DNA from: an uncultured Paraprevotella sp. | Lineage (GTDB): Bacteria; Bacteroidota; Bacteroidia; Bacteroidales; Bacteroidaceae | Assembly: GCA_944321565.1 (NCBI GenBank) | Contig: CALULT010000007.1 | Location: 1 to 64,000, forward strand | Direction of reading: 5' to 3' | DNA length: 64,000 bases | In this document: positions 43,390-51,160 of the stretch, in pieces | Position numbering within the stretch: the first letter of the stretch is position 1 | How the letters are laid out: every line of letters begins with the position of its first letter | Made by a program: the position numbers and the translations under genes | The notes under the pieces: generated by a model | Told to the model about the DNA's origin: nothing | Seen by the model: the letters and a program-made list of their open reading frames with translations, nothing else | Databases searched by the model: none

Positions 43390-44319
43390 TTAAATGGTTT
43401 TGGTAATCTTTTTCTCCGCAATGAGCCTCTTGGCTATCACATCCAGCAAGCCGTTCACGTAGGCTCCGCTTCTCGGCGTACTGTATATCTTGGCGATGTC
43501 CACGTATTCATTCAAGGAAACGCTCAAAGGAATATTGGGGAACGTGACGATTTCTGCCAATGCAATCTGCATAATCACCAAATCCATCAGGGCAATGCGG
43601 TTGAACTCCCAGTTCTTGGTGTTTTCGCTGATGAGTTTCCGGTAATACTCTGCGTTGAGCAACGTGTTCCGGAACAGGCGGTGGGCAAAATCGCGGTCGT
43701 CCTCGTCCTTGAATTCGGGCAACAGTTCTTGGTCTGCTCCCTTCTCTTCCTCAAAACGCTTGATGGTCTTCAGCACGAACGTGTCAACGATGAACTTGTC
43801 GTCGTTCCAATACAGGCTCATGTCCTCTAACAACGATTCCAATGTCTCGTTGTTGCAAATCAGGCTTTTGTAGATTTTGCGCCACAACTCCCTGTCTTCT
43901 GCGTACGAAGACTCTCCCGAAGCCATATACTCCTGGTAATATTCCGTTTCCGTAATCTTTTTATATAAGGAACGCACAAAGTCCTCGTCGTTGGCCCAAG
44001 TCTTCTTTTGGTTTTCTCTGAATTCCAGCAGCTGCTTGTTGATTTCCAATTGCCTGATAAAGCGATTGTCGATGAACTTTGTGCTCGGTTTTTCTCCTGC
44101 ATGTATCCGGTTATATCGGTTTTGTGCCGTTTCCACGGCCCGCTCGGCAATCCGGTTCACTTCTACCATTAACATCAACAGATAATGATACAAGTCGTAG
44201 GCCTTGGCCAAACTAAAAAAAAGTTCTTTCTCTGCCGTATCTATGTTTTTACCGCCGTTTTGGTAAAAAGCATAAATGATTTGCACAACCTTCAAACGTA
44301 TGATTTCCCTGTTTATCAT
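43390..44319 (-). CDS. nusB: Transcription antitermination factor NusB, extended form
   Basis: A 309-residue protein, about twice the usual length. The C-terminal part (about 190-300) holds the standard NusB fold (DFAHRLFRNTLLNAEYYRKL, NWEFNRIALMDLVIMQIALAE, LSVSLNEYVDIAKIYSTPRS, then GAYVNGLLDVIAKRL). The N-terminal half (MINREIIRLKVVQIIYAFYQ, LYHYLLMLMVEV) is the Bacteroidetes extension. NusB with NusE supports antitermination of rRNA operons. It heads the nusB-yajC-YbbR-coaE-DUF5606 cluster. Confidence 0.93.
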   Translation of the reverse strand: MINREIIRLKVVQIIYAFYQNGGKNIDTAEKELFFSLAKAYDLYHYLLMLMVEVNRIAERAVETAQNRYNRIHAGEKPSTKFIDNRFIRQLEINKQLLEFRENQKKTWANDEDFVRSLYKKITETEYYQEYMASGESSYAEDRELWRKIYKSLICNNETLESLLEDMSLYWNDDKFIVDTFVLKTIKRFEEEKGADQELLPEFKDEDDRDFAHRLFRNTLLNAEYYRKLISENTKNWEFNRIALMDLVIMQIALAEIVTFPNIPLSVSLNEYVDIAKIYSTPRSGAYVNGLLDVIAKRLIAEKKITKTI

Positions 44320-44342
44320 ATCACATCAATACAATCGCGGTG

Positions 44343-44350
44343 CAAAAATA
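44343..44350 (-). promoter_or_regulatory. -7 element TATTTTTG for the nusB cluster
   Basis: CAAAAATA on the plus strand reads TATTTTTG leftward, 24 bp before the nusB start. Confidence 0.55.
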
Positions 44351-44447
44351 CGGATTTTATAGGGATAATCCGTATCTTTTGCCGTTTTTTTTTGGAAGTT
44401 TTGAAAAATATATGCAATTTTGGGGCTGAATATTTAATGGACGCAAA

Positions 44448-44843
44448 ATGGAAGATTTAAAGAAAAACATGGAAAGCGACAAGGAGAAAGACATCGTATT
44501 TTCGAAATCCATCAAGGCGGGCAAGCGTATTTATTATGTGGACGTGAAAAGGAACAGGAAAGACGAGTTGTTTATTGCCGTGACCGAGAGCAAGAAAATC
44601 GTGTCTGGCGACACGGAAGCACCGACCGTCACCTACGAAAAGCATAAGATATTTCTCTACCAGGAAGATTTCGACCATTTCCTTTCCGGGTTGGAAGAAG
44701 CGATTGGCTTTATCCGCTCATCACAACCGGTTGGAAGCGGCGATGCGCCCGATGCCTCCCAAGAAGAGGGGAAGAAGGACGACCAAGGTTTCAATTTCGA
44801 TATAGACTTGCATGTGGACGGGCTTGATTTGCCCAAAGAATGA
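44448..44843 (+). CDS. DUF3276 family (PUR-alpha-like) protein
   Basis: A 131-residue protein: VFSKSIKAGKRIYYVDVKRN, KDELFIAVTESKK, then KIFLYQEDFDHFLSGLEEAI. This is the PUR-alpha-like fold of DUF3276, a nucleic-acid-binding module of Bacteroidetes and spirochaetes. The last 35 residues are acidic and disordered (DDQGFNFDIDLHVDGLDLPK). A possible second start is Met8. It stands between the nusB cluster and recQ2, with a strong hairpin after it. Confidence 0.88.
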   Translation: MEDLKKNMESDKEKDIVFSKSIKAGKRIYYVDVKRNRKDELFIAVTESKKIVSGDTEAPTVTYEKHKIFLYQEDFDHFLSGLEEAIGFIRSSQPVGSGDAPDASQEEGKKDDQGFNFDIDLHVDGLDLPKE

Positions 44844-44860
44844 CCCCGCTAAAAATACGT

Positions 44861-44899
44861 CACGCGGGAAAGGCCGCCGGACGAGGCCTTTCCCGCGTG
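44861..44899. terminator. Convergent hairpin between DUF3276 and recQ2
   Basis: CACGCGGGAAAGGCC (44861-44875) pairs perfectly over 15 bp with GGCCTTTCCCGCGTG (44885-44899). T-rich stretches are weak on both sides (TATTTTTAG on the leftward side), but its position between convergent ends marks it as a terminator. Confidence 0.7.
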
Positions 44900-44920
44900 C
44901 GTTTGGTGTAATCTGTATGT

Positions 44921-46762
44921 TCAGGTGAAACGCCGGATGACTTCCACAAAGTCTTTTCCGTATTTTTCTTTTTTGAACTCACCGATGCCGCTGACCATGC
45001 CAAAGGATTCTACCGTTGTCGGACGGGCATCGCAAAGATTCTGCAAGACTTTGTCGGACATGACGATGTAGGGCGGGAACCCTTGGGCGTCTGCCAGCTT
45101 TTTGCGCAATGCCCGCAAGGCGTTGAACAGCTCCTGTCCGTGTGGCGGAAGTGCAGGGGATGTTTCCATGCTGCTTTTTGTAAAAGGCAATGGGCTTGAT
45201 GCCGGACGTGGTGCCACCATTGCCTTCCGTTTCCTTCCAGCCGGCTGTTTTTCTTCCTTCCTGATTACGGCCAACTGCACTGTGCGCCCTTTGTAAAGCA
45301 CGTCTCTCCCGCTGTCGGTCAATTTCAGATGGTTGCCTTCGTTGTATGCAATTTCAAAAAGTCCGTTTTGCAACATCTGCATCAAGTAATCCAGCCAGTC
45401 CTTCGGCGGCACATCCCGTCCCACCCCGAAAGTCTTCAACGTGTCATAATGCCCCTTTACCACCTCTGGGCTGAAGTTGCCGCGCAGGATGTCGGCCACT
45501 GTGCGCACACTGGCCTGTTGTCCCGTGCGCACGATGGCACTCAATGCTTTTTGGGCCAAAACAGTCCCGTCGAACCGTTGCGGCGGATTCTTGCATACAT
45601 CGCAGTTCCCGCAGTCTTGGTCGGTTTGTTCACCGAAATAGTTCAAAAGGATGCGCCGGCGGCAAACGTCCGACTCCGCATACTCCTGCATGCGTCGCAG
45701 TTTCTCCATGTTGATTTCCCGCTGGCCGCTCTCTTGGGCAAATTTGGACAATTGCACCAAATCGCCCAACGAATAGAACAATATGGTTTCCGACGGCAGG
45801 CCGTCGCGTCCTGCCCGGCCGATTTCCTGGTAGAAGCTTTCGATGCTTTTGGGCAGATTGTAATGGATGACAAAACGCACATTGGACTTGTCAATGCCCA
45901 TGCCGAAAGCCACTGTGGCACATACCACCTGCACACGGTCGTGGATGAAGTCGTCTTGCGTCCTTTCCCGCTCCTCGGACGGCAAGCCCGCATGGTAAGG
46001 TGCAGCCACGATGCCGTGTCCCCTCAACATGTCGGCCACGCTTTCCGTTGTCTTTTTGCTCATGCAATACACGATGCCGCAATCGTTCGGATGGCGGGCG
46101 ATGATGCCGAGGATGGCCCGGTCCTTATCTTTCTTTTGGTATCCCCGCCTCACGTCCAGGCTCAAGTTGGGACGGTCGAAAGAAGACACGAACACTTCCG
46201 GTTCCGACAAGTGCAGTTGCTTCTGGATGTCTTCGCGCGTCAGTTTGTCGGCCGTGGCGGTCAATGCCACGATTGGCACATCCGGAAAGGTTTCCCGCAA
46301 CGTGCCGAGTTGCGCGTACTCCGGCCTGAAGTCGTGTCCCCATTGTGAAATGCAATGCGCTTCGTCCACGGCAAACAAGGAAATCTTCATATCCCTTATT
46401 AAATAAGGTATTTCCAGCATCAGGCGTTCCGGAGAAATGTATAACAGTTTCAATTCGCCACGGAAACATGCCGACCGTATGCGCAGGTTCTCCGCTTCGT
46501 CGTTCATGCTGTTCAATGCGGCCGCCGGAATGCCGTTGGCCACAAGTCCTTCCACCTGGTCTTTCATTAAGGAAATCAGAGGAGACACCACCACGGCCGT
46601 CCCTTCACGCATCAGGGCCGGCACTTGGTAGCACAAGCTCTTTCCGCCGCCCGTGGGCATCAACACCACCACGTCTTTTCCGGCCAATATTGCATGGATG
46701 ATATCGGCCTGTAGAGGGCGGAAAGACGTAAAACCGAAGTACCTTTTCAAGATGTTCTGCAT
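44921..46762 (-). CDS. recQ: RecQ-family DNA helicase (copy 2)
   Basis: A 613-residue helicase starting MQNILKRYFGFTSFRPLQAD. Walker A MPTGGGKSLC is at 35-44, DEAH in AVDEAHCISQWGHDF, GRAGRDG and the RQC zinc site CRRRILLNYFGEQTDQDCGN then CDVC. An HRDC domain closes the protein (LCDARPTTVESFGMVSGIGE). It is the shorter, proteobacterial-like form. A longer frame to 46870 is rejected because a TATCTTTG promoter (46794-46801) lies between the two starts. Together with copy 1 it gives two RecQs within 34 kb. Confidence 0.92.
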   Translation of the reverse strand: MQNILKRYFGFTSFRPLQADIIHAILAGKDVVVLMPTGGGKSLCYQVPALMREGTAVVVSPLISLMKDQVEGLVANGIPAAALNSMNDEAENLRIRSACFRGELKLLYISPERLMLEIPYLIRDMKISLFAVDEAHCISQWGHDFRPEYAQLGTLRETFPDVPIVALTATADKLTREDIQKQLHLSEPEVFVSSFDRPNLSLDVRRGYQKKDKDRAILGIIARHPNDCGIVYCMSKKTTESVADMLRGHGIVAAPYHAGLPSEERERTQDDFIHDRVQVVCATVAFGMGIDKSNVRFVIHYNLPKSIESFYQEIGRAGRDGLPSETILFYSLGDLVQLSKFAQESGQREINMEKLRRMQEYAESDVCRRRILLNYFGEQTDQDCGNCDVCKNPPQRFDGTVLAQKALSAIVRTGQQASVRTVADILRGNFSPEVVKGHYDTLKTFGVGRDVPPKDWLDYLMQMLQNGLFEIAYNEGNHLKLTDSGRDVLYKGRTVQLAVIRKEEKQPAGRKRKAMVAPRPASSPLPFTKSSMETSPALPPHGQELFNALRALRKKLADAQGFPPYIVMSDKVLQNLCDARPTTVESFGMVSGIGEFKKEKYGKDFVEVIRRFT

Positions 46763-46793
46763 ATTTATTCCATTTCTTTCCCGTAAAACGGCA

Positions 46794-46801
46794 CAAAGAT
46801 A
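46794..46801 (-). promoter_or_regulatory. -7 element TATCTTTG for recQ copy 2
   Basis: CAAAGATA on the plus strand is TATCTTTG leftward, 31 bp before the chosen start. Confidence 0.6.
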
Positions 46802-46954
46802 CACCTTTTTTGCATCTTTTAATTGAATAGTCTTGTACAAGAAATAAAAAAACACGATTTTTGCATACAAATAAATTCAGAAAAGAATAATCAATCCAAC
46901 GACAGGGGCTAAAAAGGGGAAAGATTATTTCTTAACGAAACAATCAAAAGCTGT

Positions 46955-47392
46955 ATGGGAAAGTATAATTTAACAGAAAAGAAAGAGAAGAACGCTGCCT
47001 ACCGTTCGTTGGTAAGGGCGGAGTTGGTAGATGATTTGTATGAAAAAATTCTAAAGGTGTTCGTGGTGGACAAGAAATACCGCGACCCGAATTATTCGGC
47101 AAAAAAATTGGCAGAGGAGCTGAATACCAATACACGCTACATCAGTGCGGTGGTCAACATCCGGTTCCATCAAAACTACTCCAGCCTCGTGAATGAATAC
47201 CGCATCAAGGATGCCCAGTACCTTCTGACCGACAAAAGGTATTTGGACAAGACGATGGAAGAAATCTCGGCCATGGTCGGATTCGCCAACCGCCAATCCT
47301 TCTATGCTGCATTCTATAAAATATTAGGGACAACCCCGCGTGGCTACCGTGTGGAGTATCTCGCGAAGGAGAAAGAAGCCCTAAAAGGGTAG
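46955..47392 (+). CDS. AraC-type HTH regulator without sensor domain
   Basis: A 145-residue protein consisting mainly of the AraC DNA-binding unit: YSAKKLAEELNTNTRYISAV (first HTH, about 47-66), then MEEISAMVGFANRQSFYAAF and the end YKILGTTPRGYR (second HTH). It has no ligand or receiver domain, only a basic N-terminus. Bacteroidetes have many such short AraC regulators. Target unknown; divergent from recQ copy 2 and upstream of DPP III, with a terminator in between. Confidence 0.88.
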   Translation: MGKYNLTEKKEKNAAYRSLVRAELVDDLYEKILKVFVVDKKYRDPNYSAKKLAEELNTNTRYISAVVNIRFHQNYSSLVNEYRIKDAQYLLTDKRYLDKTMEEISAMVGFANRQSFYAAFYKILGTTPRGYRVEYLAKEKEALKG

Positions 47393-47417
47393 CACGTGGC
47401 GACCGTTTGACATACAC

Positions 47418-47448
47418 AAAGGGATACATCCATGCGATATATCCCTTT
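47418..47448 (+). terminator. Terminator after the AraC-type gene
   Basis: AAAGGGATA (47418-47426) pairs with TATCCCTTT (47440-47448), followed by TTTTG. It sits in the 82 bp before the DPP III start, so DPP III must have its own promoter, which I could not place. Confidence 0.75.
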
Positions 47449-47474
47449 TTTGTTTCACTCCATAGTAATGAGGA

Positions 47475-49460
47475 ATGCAAAAGGAAGAGACATTTTCTTA
47501 TCAGGACGAGCAATTTGCGGATTTGCAGATGCTCCGCTACAGGGTGGATGGGTTCGAGAACCTTACCACCGCGCAAAAGACGTTAGTTTACTACCTTTCA
47601 GAGGCCGCGCTCTCCGGCCGCGACATCCTGTGGGACCAGAATGGGAGGTACAACCTGAGGATACGTAAAACGCTGGAAACGATTTATACGGATTATCCCG
47701 GAGAACGCGAATGTGACGACTTCAAGGCTTTCACCGTATATCTGAAACGGGTTTGGTTTTCCAACGGCATCCACCATCACTACGGCTGCGAGAAGTTCAA
47801 GCCGGGGTTCAGCGAGGCTTTCTTTCGTCAAGCCCTGAAGCGGGTGCCGGCCGAAAAGCTTCCTCTTGATGCCGGCCAGTCGGCCGACGAACTGTGCGAC
47901 GCATTAGTGCCGGTGCTGTTCGACCCCGCCGTCATGCCCAAACGTGTCAACCAGGCTGAAGGCGAAGACCTCGTCCGCACGTCGGCTTGCCATTACTATG
48001 GCGAGGAGGTGACGCAGGCCGAAGCGGAAGCCTTCTACGACAACCAGAAAAAAGAGGGCGACGCACAACGCCCCGTCATGTATGGCATGAACAGCCTGCT
48101 CACCAAAAACAGCCAAGGCCGCTTGGAAGAAAAGACGTGGAAGGCCGAAGGCATGTACGGACAAGCCATCCGCCGTGTCATGTTTTGGCTGGGGAAGGCC
48201 GCCGATGTGGCCGAAAACCCGAAACAGGCGGCTGTCATCCGCAAGCTCATTGAGTTCTACCGGACGGGGGATTTGAAAACGTTCGACGAATATACCATCC
48301 TTTGGGTGCAGGAAACGGATGCCCTCGTGGACTTCACCAACGGGTTCACGGAAACCTACGGAGACCCGCTCGGGCTGAAAGCCAGCTGGGAAGGTTATGC
48401 CAACTTCAAGGACATGGAAGCCACGGCGCGTACAGAAAAGCTGAGCGCCAACGCGCAATGGTTCGAAGACCACTCGCCCGTGGACGAGCGTTTCAAGAAA
48501 TCCGAATGCAAGGGAGTGTCGGCCAAAGTCATCAAGGCTGCCATCCTCGGTGGCGACCTCTATCCCGCCTCCGCCATCGGCATCAACTTGCCCAACTCCA
48601 ATTGGGTGAGGGCGGAATACGGAAGCAAGAGCGTCACCATCGGCAACCTGACGGATGCTTACAACAAGGCAGCCCGCGGCAACGGTTTCCAAAAGGAGTT
48701 CGTGGTGGACGAAGAGACGCAACGCCTTCTCGACAAGTACCAAGATGCTTGCGACGACCTGCACACCGACCTGCATGAATGTCTCGGGCATGGCAGCGGC
48801 AAGCTCCTGCCTGGAGTTGACCCGGACGCGCTGAAAGCCTATGGTGCCACCATCGAAGAAGCCCGTGCCGACCTTTTTGGCCTTTACTACCTGGCCGATT
48901 CCAAACTGACGGAATTGGGACTGACTCCCGACGCGGAAGCCTACAAGGCGCAATACTACGGCTACATGATGAACGGGCTGCTCACGCAGATGGTGCGCAT
49001 CGAGCCGGGGAAGGACATCGAGGAAGCCCACATGCGCAACCGCGCGCTCATCGCCCGCTGGGCTTTCGAGCAAGGGAGGCCGGAAAACGTTGCCGAACTG
49101 GTGTCGCGCAACGGGAAGACTTACGTCCGCATCAACGACTACGGCAAGTTGCGCGGACTCTTCGGGCAGCTCCTGCGCGAAATCCAGCGCATCAAGAGCG
49201 AAGGCGACTACGAAGCCGCCCGCAACCTGGTGGAACGCTACGCCGTCAAGCTCGACCCCGTCCTGCACAGGGAAATCCTGGAGCGTTACCGCGCCCTCCA
49301 CTTGTCTCCCTACAAGGGATTCATCAACCCGGTCTATACTCCTGTCCGTGACAGTCAAGGCCACATCACGGACGTGGCCGTCAGCTACGGCGAGGCCTAC
49401 GACGCGCAGATGTTGCGCTATAGCCGGGATTATGCCACACTACCTTACCAAAACGAATGA
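47475..49460 (+). CDS. Dipeptidyl peptidase III, M49 zinc peptidase
   Basis: A 661-residue cytosolic (no signal peptide) metallopeptidase. The zinc motif is HECLGH (434-439) with the second part EEARADLF (461-468); His434, His439 and Glu462 are the predicted ligands and Glu435 the catalytic base. This HECLGH form, one residue shorter than the human HELLGHGSGKL, is that of Bacteroides DPP III. Known DPP III removes dipeptides from oligopeptide N-termini. The end overlaps the next gene by 4 nt (ATGA). Confidence 0.92.
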   Translation: MQKEETFSYQDEQFADLQMLRYRVDGFENLTTAQKTLVYYLSEAALSGRDILWDQNGRYNLRIRKTLETIYTDYPGERECDDFKAFTVYLKRVWFSNGIHHHYGCEKFKPGFSEAFFRQALKRVPAEKLPLDAGQSADELCDALVPVLFDPAVMPKRVNQAEGEDLVRTSACHYYGEEVTQAEAEAFYDNQKKEGDAQRPVMYGMNSLLTKNSQGRLEEKTWKAEGMYGQAIRRVMFWLGKAADVAENPKQAAVIRKLIEFYRTGDLKTFDEYTILWVQETDALVDFTNGFTETYGDPLGLKASWEGYANFKDMEATARTEKLSANAQWFEDHSPVDERFKKSECKGVSAKVIKAAILGGDLYPASAIGINLPNSNWVRAEYGSKSVTIGNLTDAYNKAARGNGFQKEFVVDEETQRLLDKYQDACDDLHTDLHECLGHGSGKLLPGVDPDALKAYGATIEEARADLFGLYYLADSKLTELGLTPDAEAYKAQYYGYMMNGLLTQMVRIEPGKDIEEAHMRNRALIARWAFEQGRPENVAELVSRNGKTYVRINDYGKLRGLFGQLLREIQRIKSEGDYEAARNLVERYAVKLDPVLHREILERYRALHLSPYKGFINPVYTPVRDSQGHITDVAVSYGEAYDAQMLRYSRDYATLPYQNE

Positions 49461-50062
49461 TGGACATTCAAGATACAATCAGGAAAATCAAAACCGACCT
49501 GCGCCTGTCCATGAACGGTGTGGCGTCGGCCTACATGCGCGAAAACGGCATGGATTACAAGCTCAATTTCGGCGTGGAAATCCCACGGCTCAGGGAAATC
49601 GCCCAGGCCTATCCCGCCAACCACGAACTGGCCCAGGCTTTGTGGAAAGAAAACATCCGGGAATGCAAGTTGCTGGCCGCCATGTTGCAGCCCGTGGACT
49701 CGTTCTGTCCGGAGATTGCGGAGATATGGGTGGAGCAGATGCCCACGGTGGAGATTGCGCAACACGCCGTGTTGAACCTCTTCTGCCGCCTCCCTTACGC
49801 CTCGCAGAAAGCCTACGAATGGATTGCTCGCGAAGAGGACATGTTCCAAGTCTGTGGCTACCTGATATTGTCGCGCCTGTTCATGCAGGGCATGCAGCCC
49901 AACCCGCGCGCTGCGGATGAGTTCCTCGACCAGGCGCGCACCGCGCTCCACAGTGCTCCGGCTGTCCGCCGTGCTGCCGTGGCTGCCTTGCAGAAGTATC
50001 AGGCACTGGACGATGAGGCCTGCCGGGAGGTGGAAACCATTTTGGAAGAGGAAGCCCTTTAG
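49457..50062 (+). CDS. AlkD/HEAT-like DNA alkylation repair family protein
   Basis: A 201-residue all-helical protein made of HEAT-type repeats (for example FCRLPYASQKAYEWIAREED, LILSRLFMQGMQPNPRAADE). It resembles the DNA alkylation repair (AlkD-like) family, whose members excise N3/N7-alkylated bases through a Trp/Asp pocket, although the family also includes proteins of unknown function and the catalytic residues are not evident here. It overlaps DPP III by 4 nt and is translationally coupled. The second Met (MDIQD) could also be the start. Confidence 0.75.
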   Translation: MMDIQDTIRKIKTDLRLSMNGVASAYMRENGMDYKLNFGVEIPRLREIAQAYPANHELAQALWKENIRECKLLAAMLQPVDSFCPEIAEIWVEQMPTVEIAQHAVLNLFCRLPYASQKAYEWIAREEDMFQVCGYLILSRLFMQGMQPNPRAADEFLDQARTALHSAPAVRRAAVAALQKYQALDDEACREVETILEEEAL

Positions 50063-50101
50063 GGACTGTTCTTGGGGGCAATATCACATTCCACAAAAAA
50101 G

Positions 50102-50179
50102 AAGATATACTGACTTGGCAAAGTAAGATAACTGACTTGGGCAAATAAGATATCTTACTTTGCCAAGTCAGTATATCTT
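50102..50179. repeat. AT-rich repeat B, copy 2: 78-bp hairpin with 29-bp perfect arms
   Basis: The 29 nt at 50102-50130 are the exact reverse complement of those at 50151-50179, leaving a 20-nt loop (50131-50150). The right arm starts TATCTTACTTTGCCAAG and is identical to 27097-27125. It lies between the AlkD-like and the HAD gene. It could act as terminator or structured mobile repeat (REP-like). Confidence 0.9.
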
Positions 50180-50212
50180 TTGGAAAGCAGGTTTGGATTA
50201 AATTCGTTCTAT

Positions 50213-50248
50213 TATATTTGCGCGGAAAAGCAAGGCTTCTTAATTTTG
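50213..50248 (+). promoter_or_regulatory. Two -7 elements before the HAD phosphatase gene
   Basis: TATATTTG (50213-50220) and TAATTTTG (50241-50248) both match TAnnTTTG and are 53 and 25 bp before the start. TTTG at 50192-50195 may be the -33 box of the first (17-bp gap). Confidence 0.55.
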
Positions 50249-50272
50249 CAGGAAAGAAAATAGCGATGAAAG

Positions 50273-50929
50273 ATGGGAAAGATAACGACGGTGGTTTTTG
50301 ATTTGGACGGCACGTTGCTCAACTCGTTGGAGGACTTGGCCGACAGTACGAATTATGCTTTGCGGCAATTCGGATATCCGGAGCGCACGTTGGAAGAGGT
50401 GCGCCGCTTCGTGGGCAACGGGGTGGGCAAGCTCATTGAACGTGCCGTGCCCGACGGGACGGACAACAGCCGTTTCGAGGAGGTGCTCGGCTGCTTCAAG
50501 CGCCACTATGTGGGGCATTGCATGGTGAAGACCGCTCCTTATCTCGGCATCATGCCGCTGCTGGAGACGTTGAAACGCGAGGGCTATAAGACGGCCATCG
50601 TGTCCAACAAGTTGCAGGGCGGGGTGGACGAGCTTTATCAACATTATTTCGCCGACACCGTGCAGGTGGCCGTGGGCGAACGCCCCGGTGTGCGCCGCAA
50701 ACCTGCTCCCGACATGGTGGAACTGGCTTTGGATGCCTTGGGCACGAAGAAGGAAGAGGCCGTCTATGTGGGCGATTCCGATGTCGATGTGGCCACAGCC
50801 GCCGCTGCCGGCCTGCCTTGCATTTCCGTGTTGTGGGGATTCCGCGACCGCGCTTTCCTCGAAGCCCACGGGGCGACATGTTTTGTCGAAAACCCGTCGG
50901 ACATCTTGAAGCGGTTGAAAGACCTGTAA
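50273..50929 (+). CDS. gph: HAD phosphatase, phosphoglycolate phosphatase-like
   Basis: A 218-residue HAD hydrolase. Motif I is VVFDLDGTLLNS with nucleophile Asp10 and acid/base Asp12, motif II includes IVSNK, and the Asp pair of motif IV is in VYVGDSDVDVATAAAAG. The alpha-helical cap is type C1. GDSDVDVATAAAAGLPCISV is the phosphoglycolate phosphatase-like end. It removes phosphoglycolate, a by-product of DNA repair, in the best studied homologue, though HAD assignment at substrate level is uncertain. Confidence 0.85.
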   Translation: MGKITTVVFDLDGTLLNSLEDLADSTNYALRQFGYPERTLEEVRRFVGNGVGKLIERAVPDGTDNSRFEEVLGCFKRHYVGHCMVKTAPYLGIMPLLETLKREGYKTAIVSNKLQGGVDELYQHYFADTVQVAVGERPGVRRKPAPDMVELALDALGTKKEEAVYVGDSDVDVATAAAAGLPCISVLWGFRDRAFLEAHGATCFVENPSDILKRLKDL

Positions 50930-50949
50930 ATCGTTCCGGGGGATATGAT

Positions 50950-51148
50950 ACAAAAACGAGGGTATAGCAAAATAAACTCCTCCGCCTTGTAGGGGAGGTG
51001 GCGCGAAGCGACGGAGGGGTCTCACGTCCACAAAGATATACTTTATGAGTGTGCCCGTGGGTGTGAAACCCCTCAGGCCCGTTGGGCCAGCTCCCCTACA
51101 AGGCGGAGCAGTTGCTTCTCGCAGGTTTTGGTACACCCTCGTTTTTGT
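50950..51148. repeat. 199-bp nested palindrome, dispersed GC-rich repeat copy 3
   Basis: Outer arms ACAAAAACGAGGGT (50950-50963) and ACCCTCGTTTTTGT (51135-51148) and inner arms CTCCGCCTTGTAGGGGAG (50980-50997) and CTCCCCTACAAGGCGGAG (51091-51108) are perfect. It fills the gap between the convergent HAD and DPP IV genes, so it probably folds at the 3' end of both transcripts. Confidence 0.9.
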
Positions 51149-51160
51149 TGTCTTTTTGTT

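Noticed and set aside
44921..46870. Longer RecQ copy 2 frame
   Set aside because: The additional N-terminus is encoded upstream of and across the TATCTTTG element, and does not resemble RecQ.
50240..51136. 298-residue leftward frame over the HAD gene
   Set aside because: It is an out-of-frame shadow of the HAD gene plus the GC-rich repeat, with no domain.
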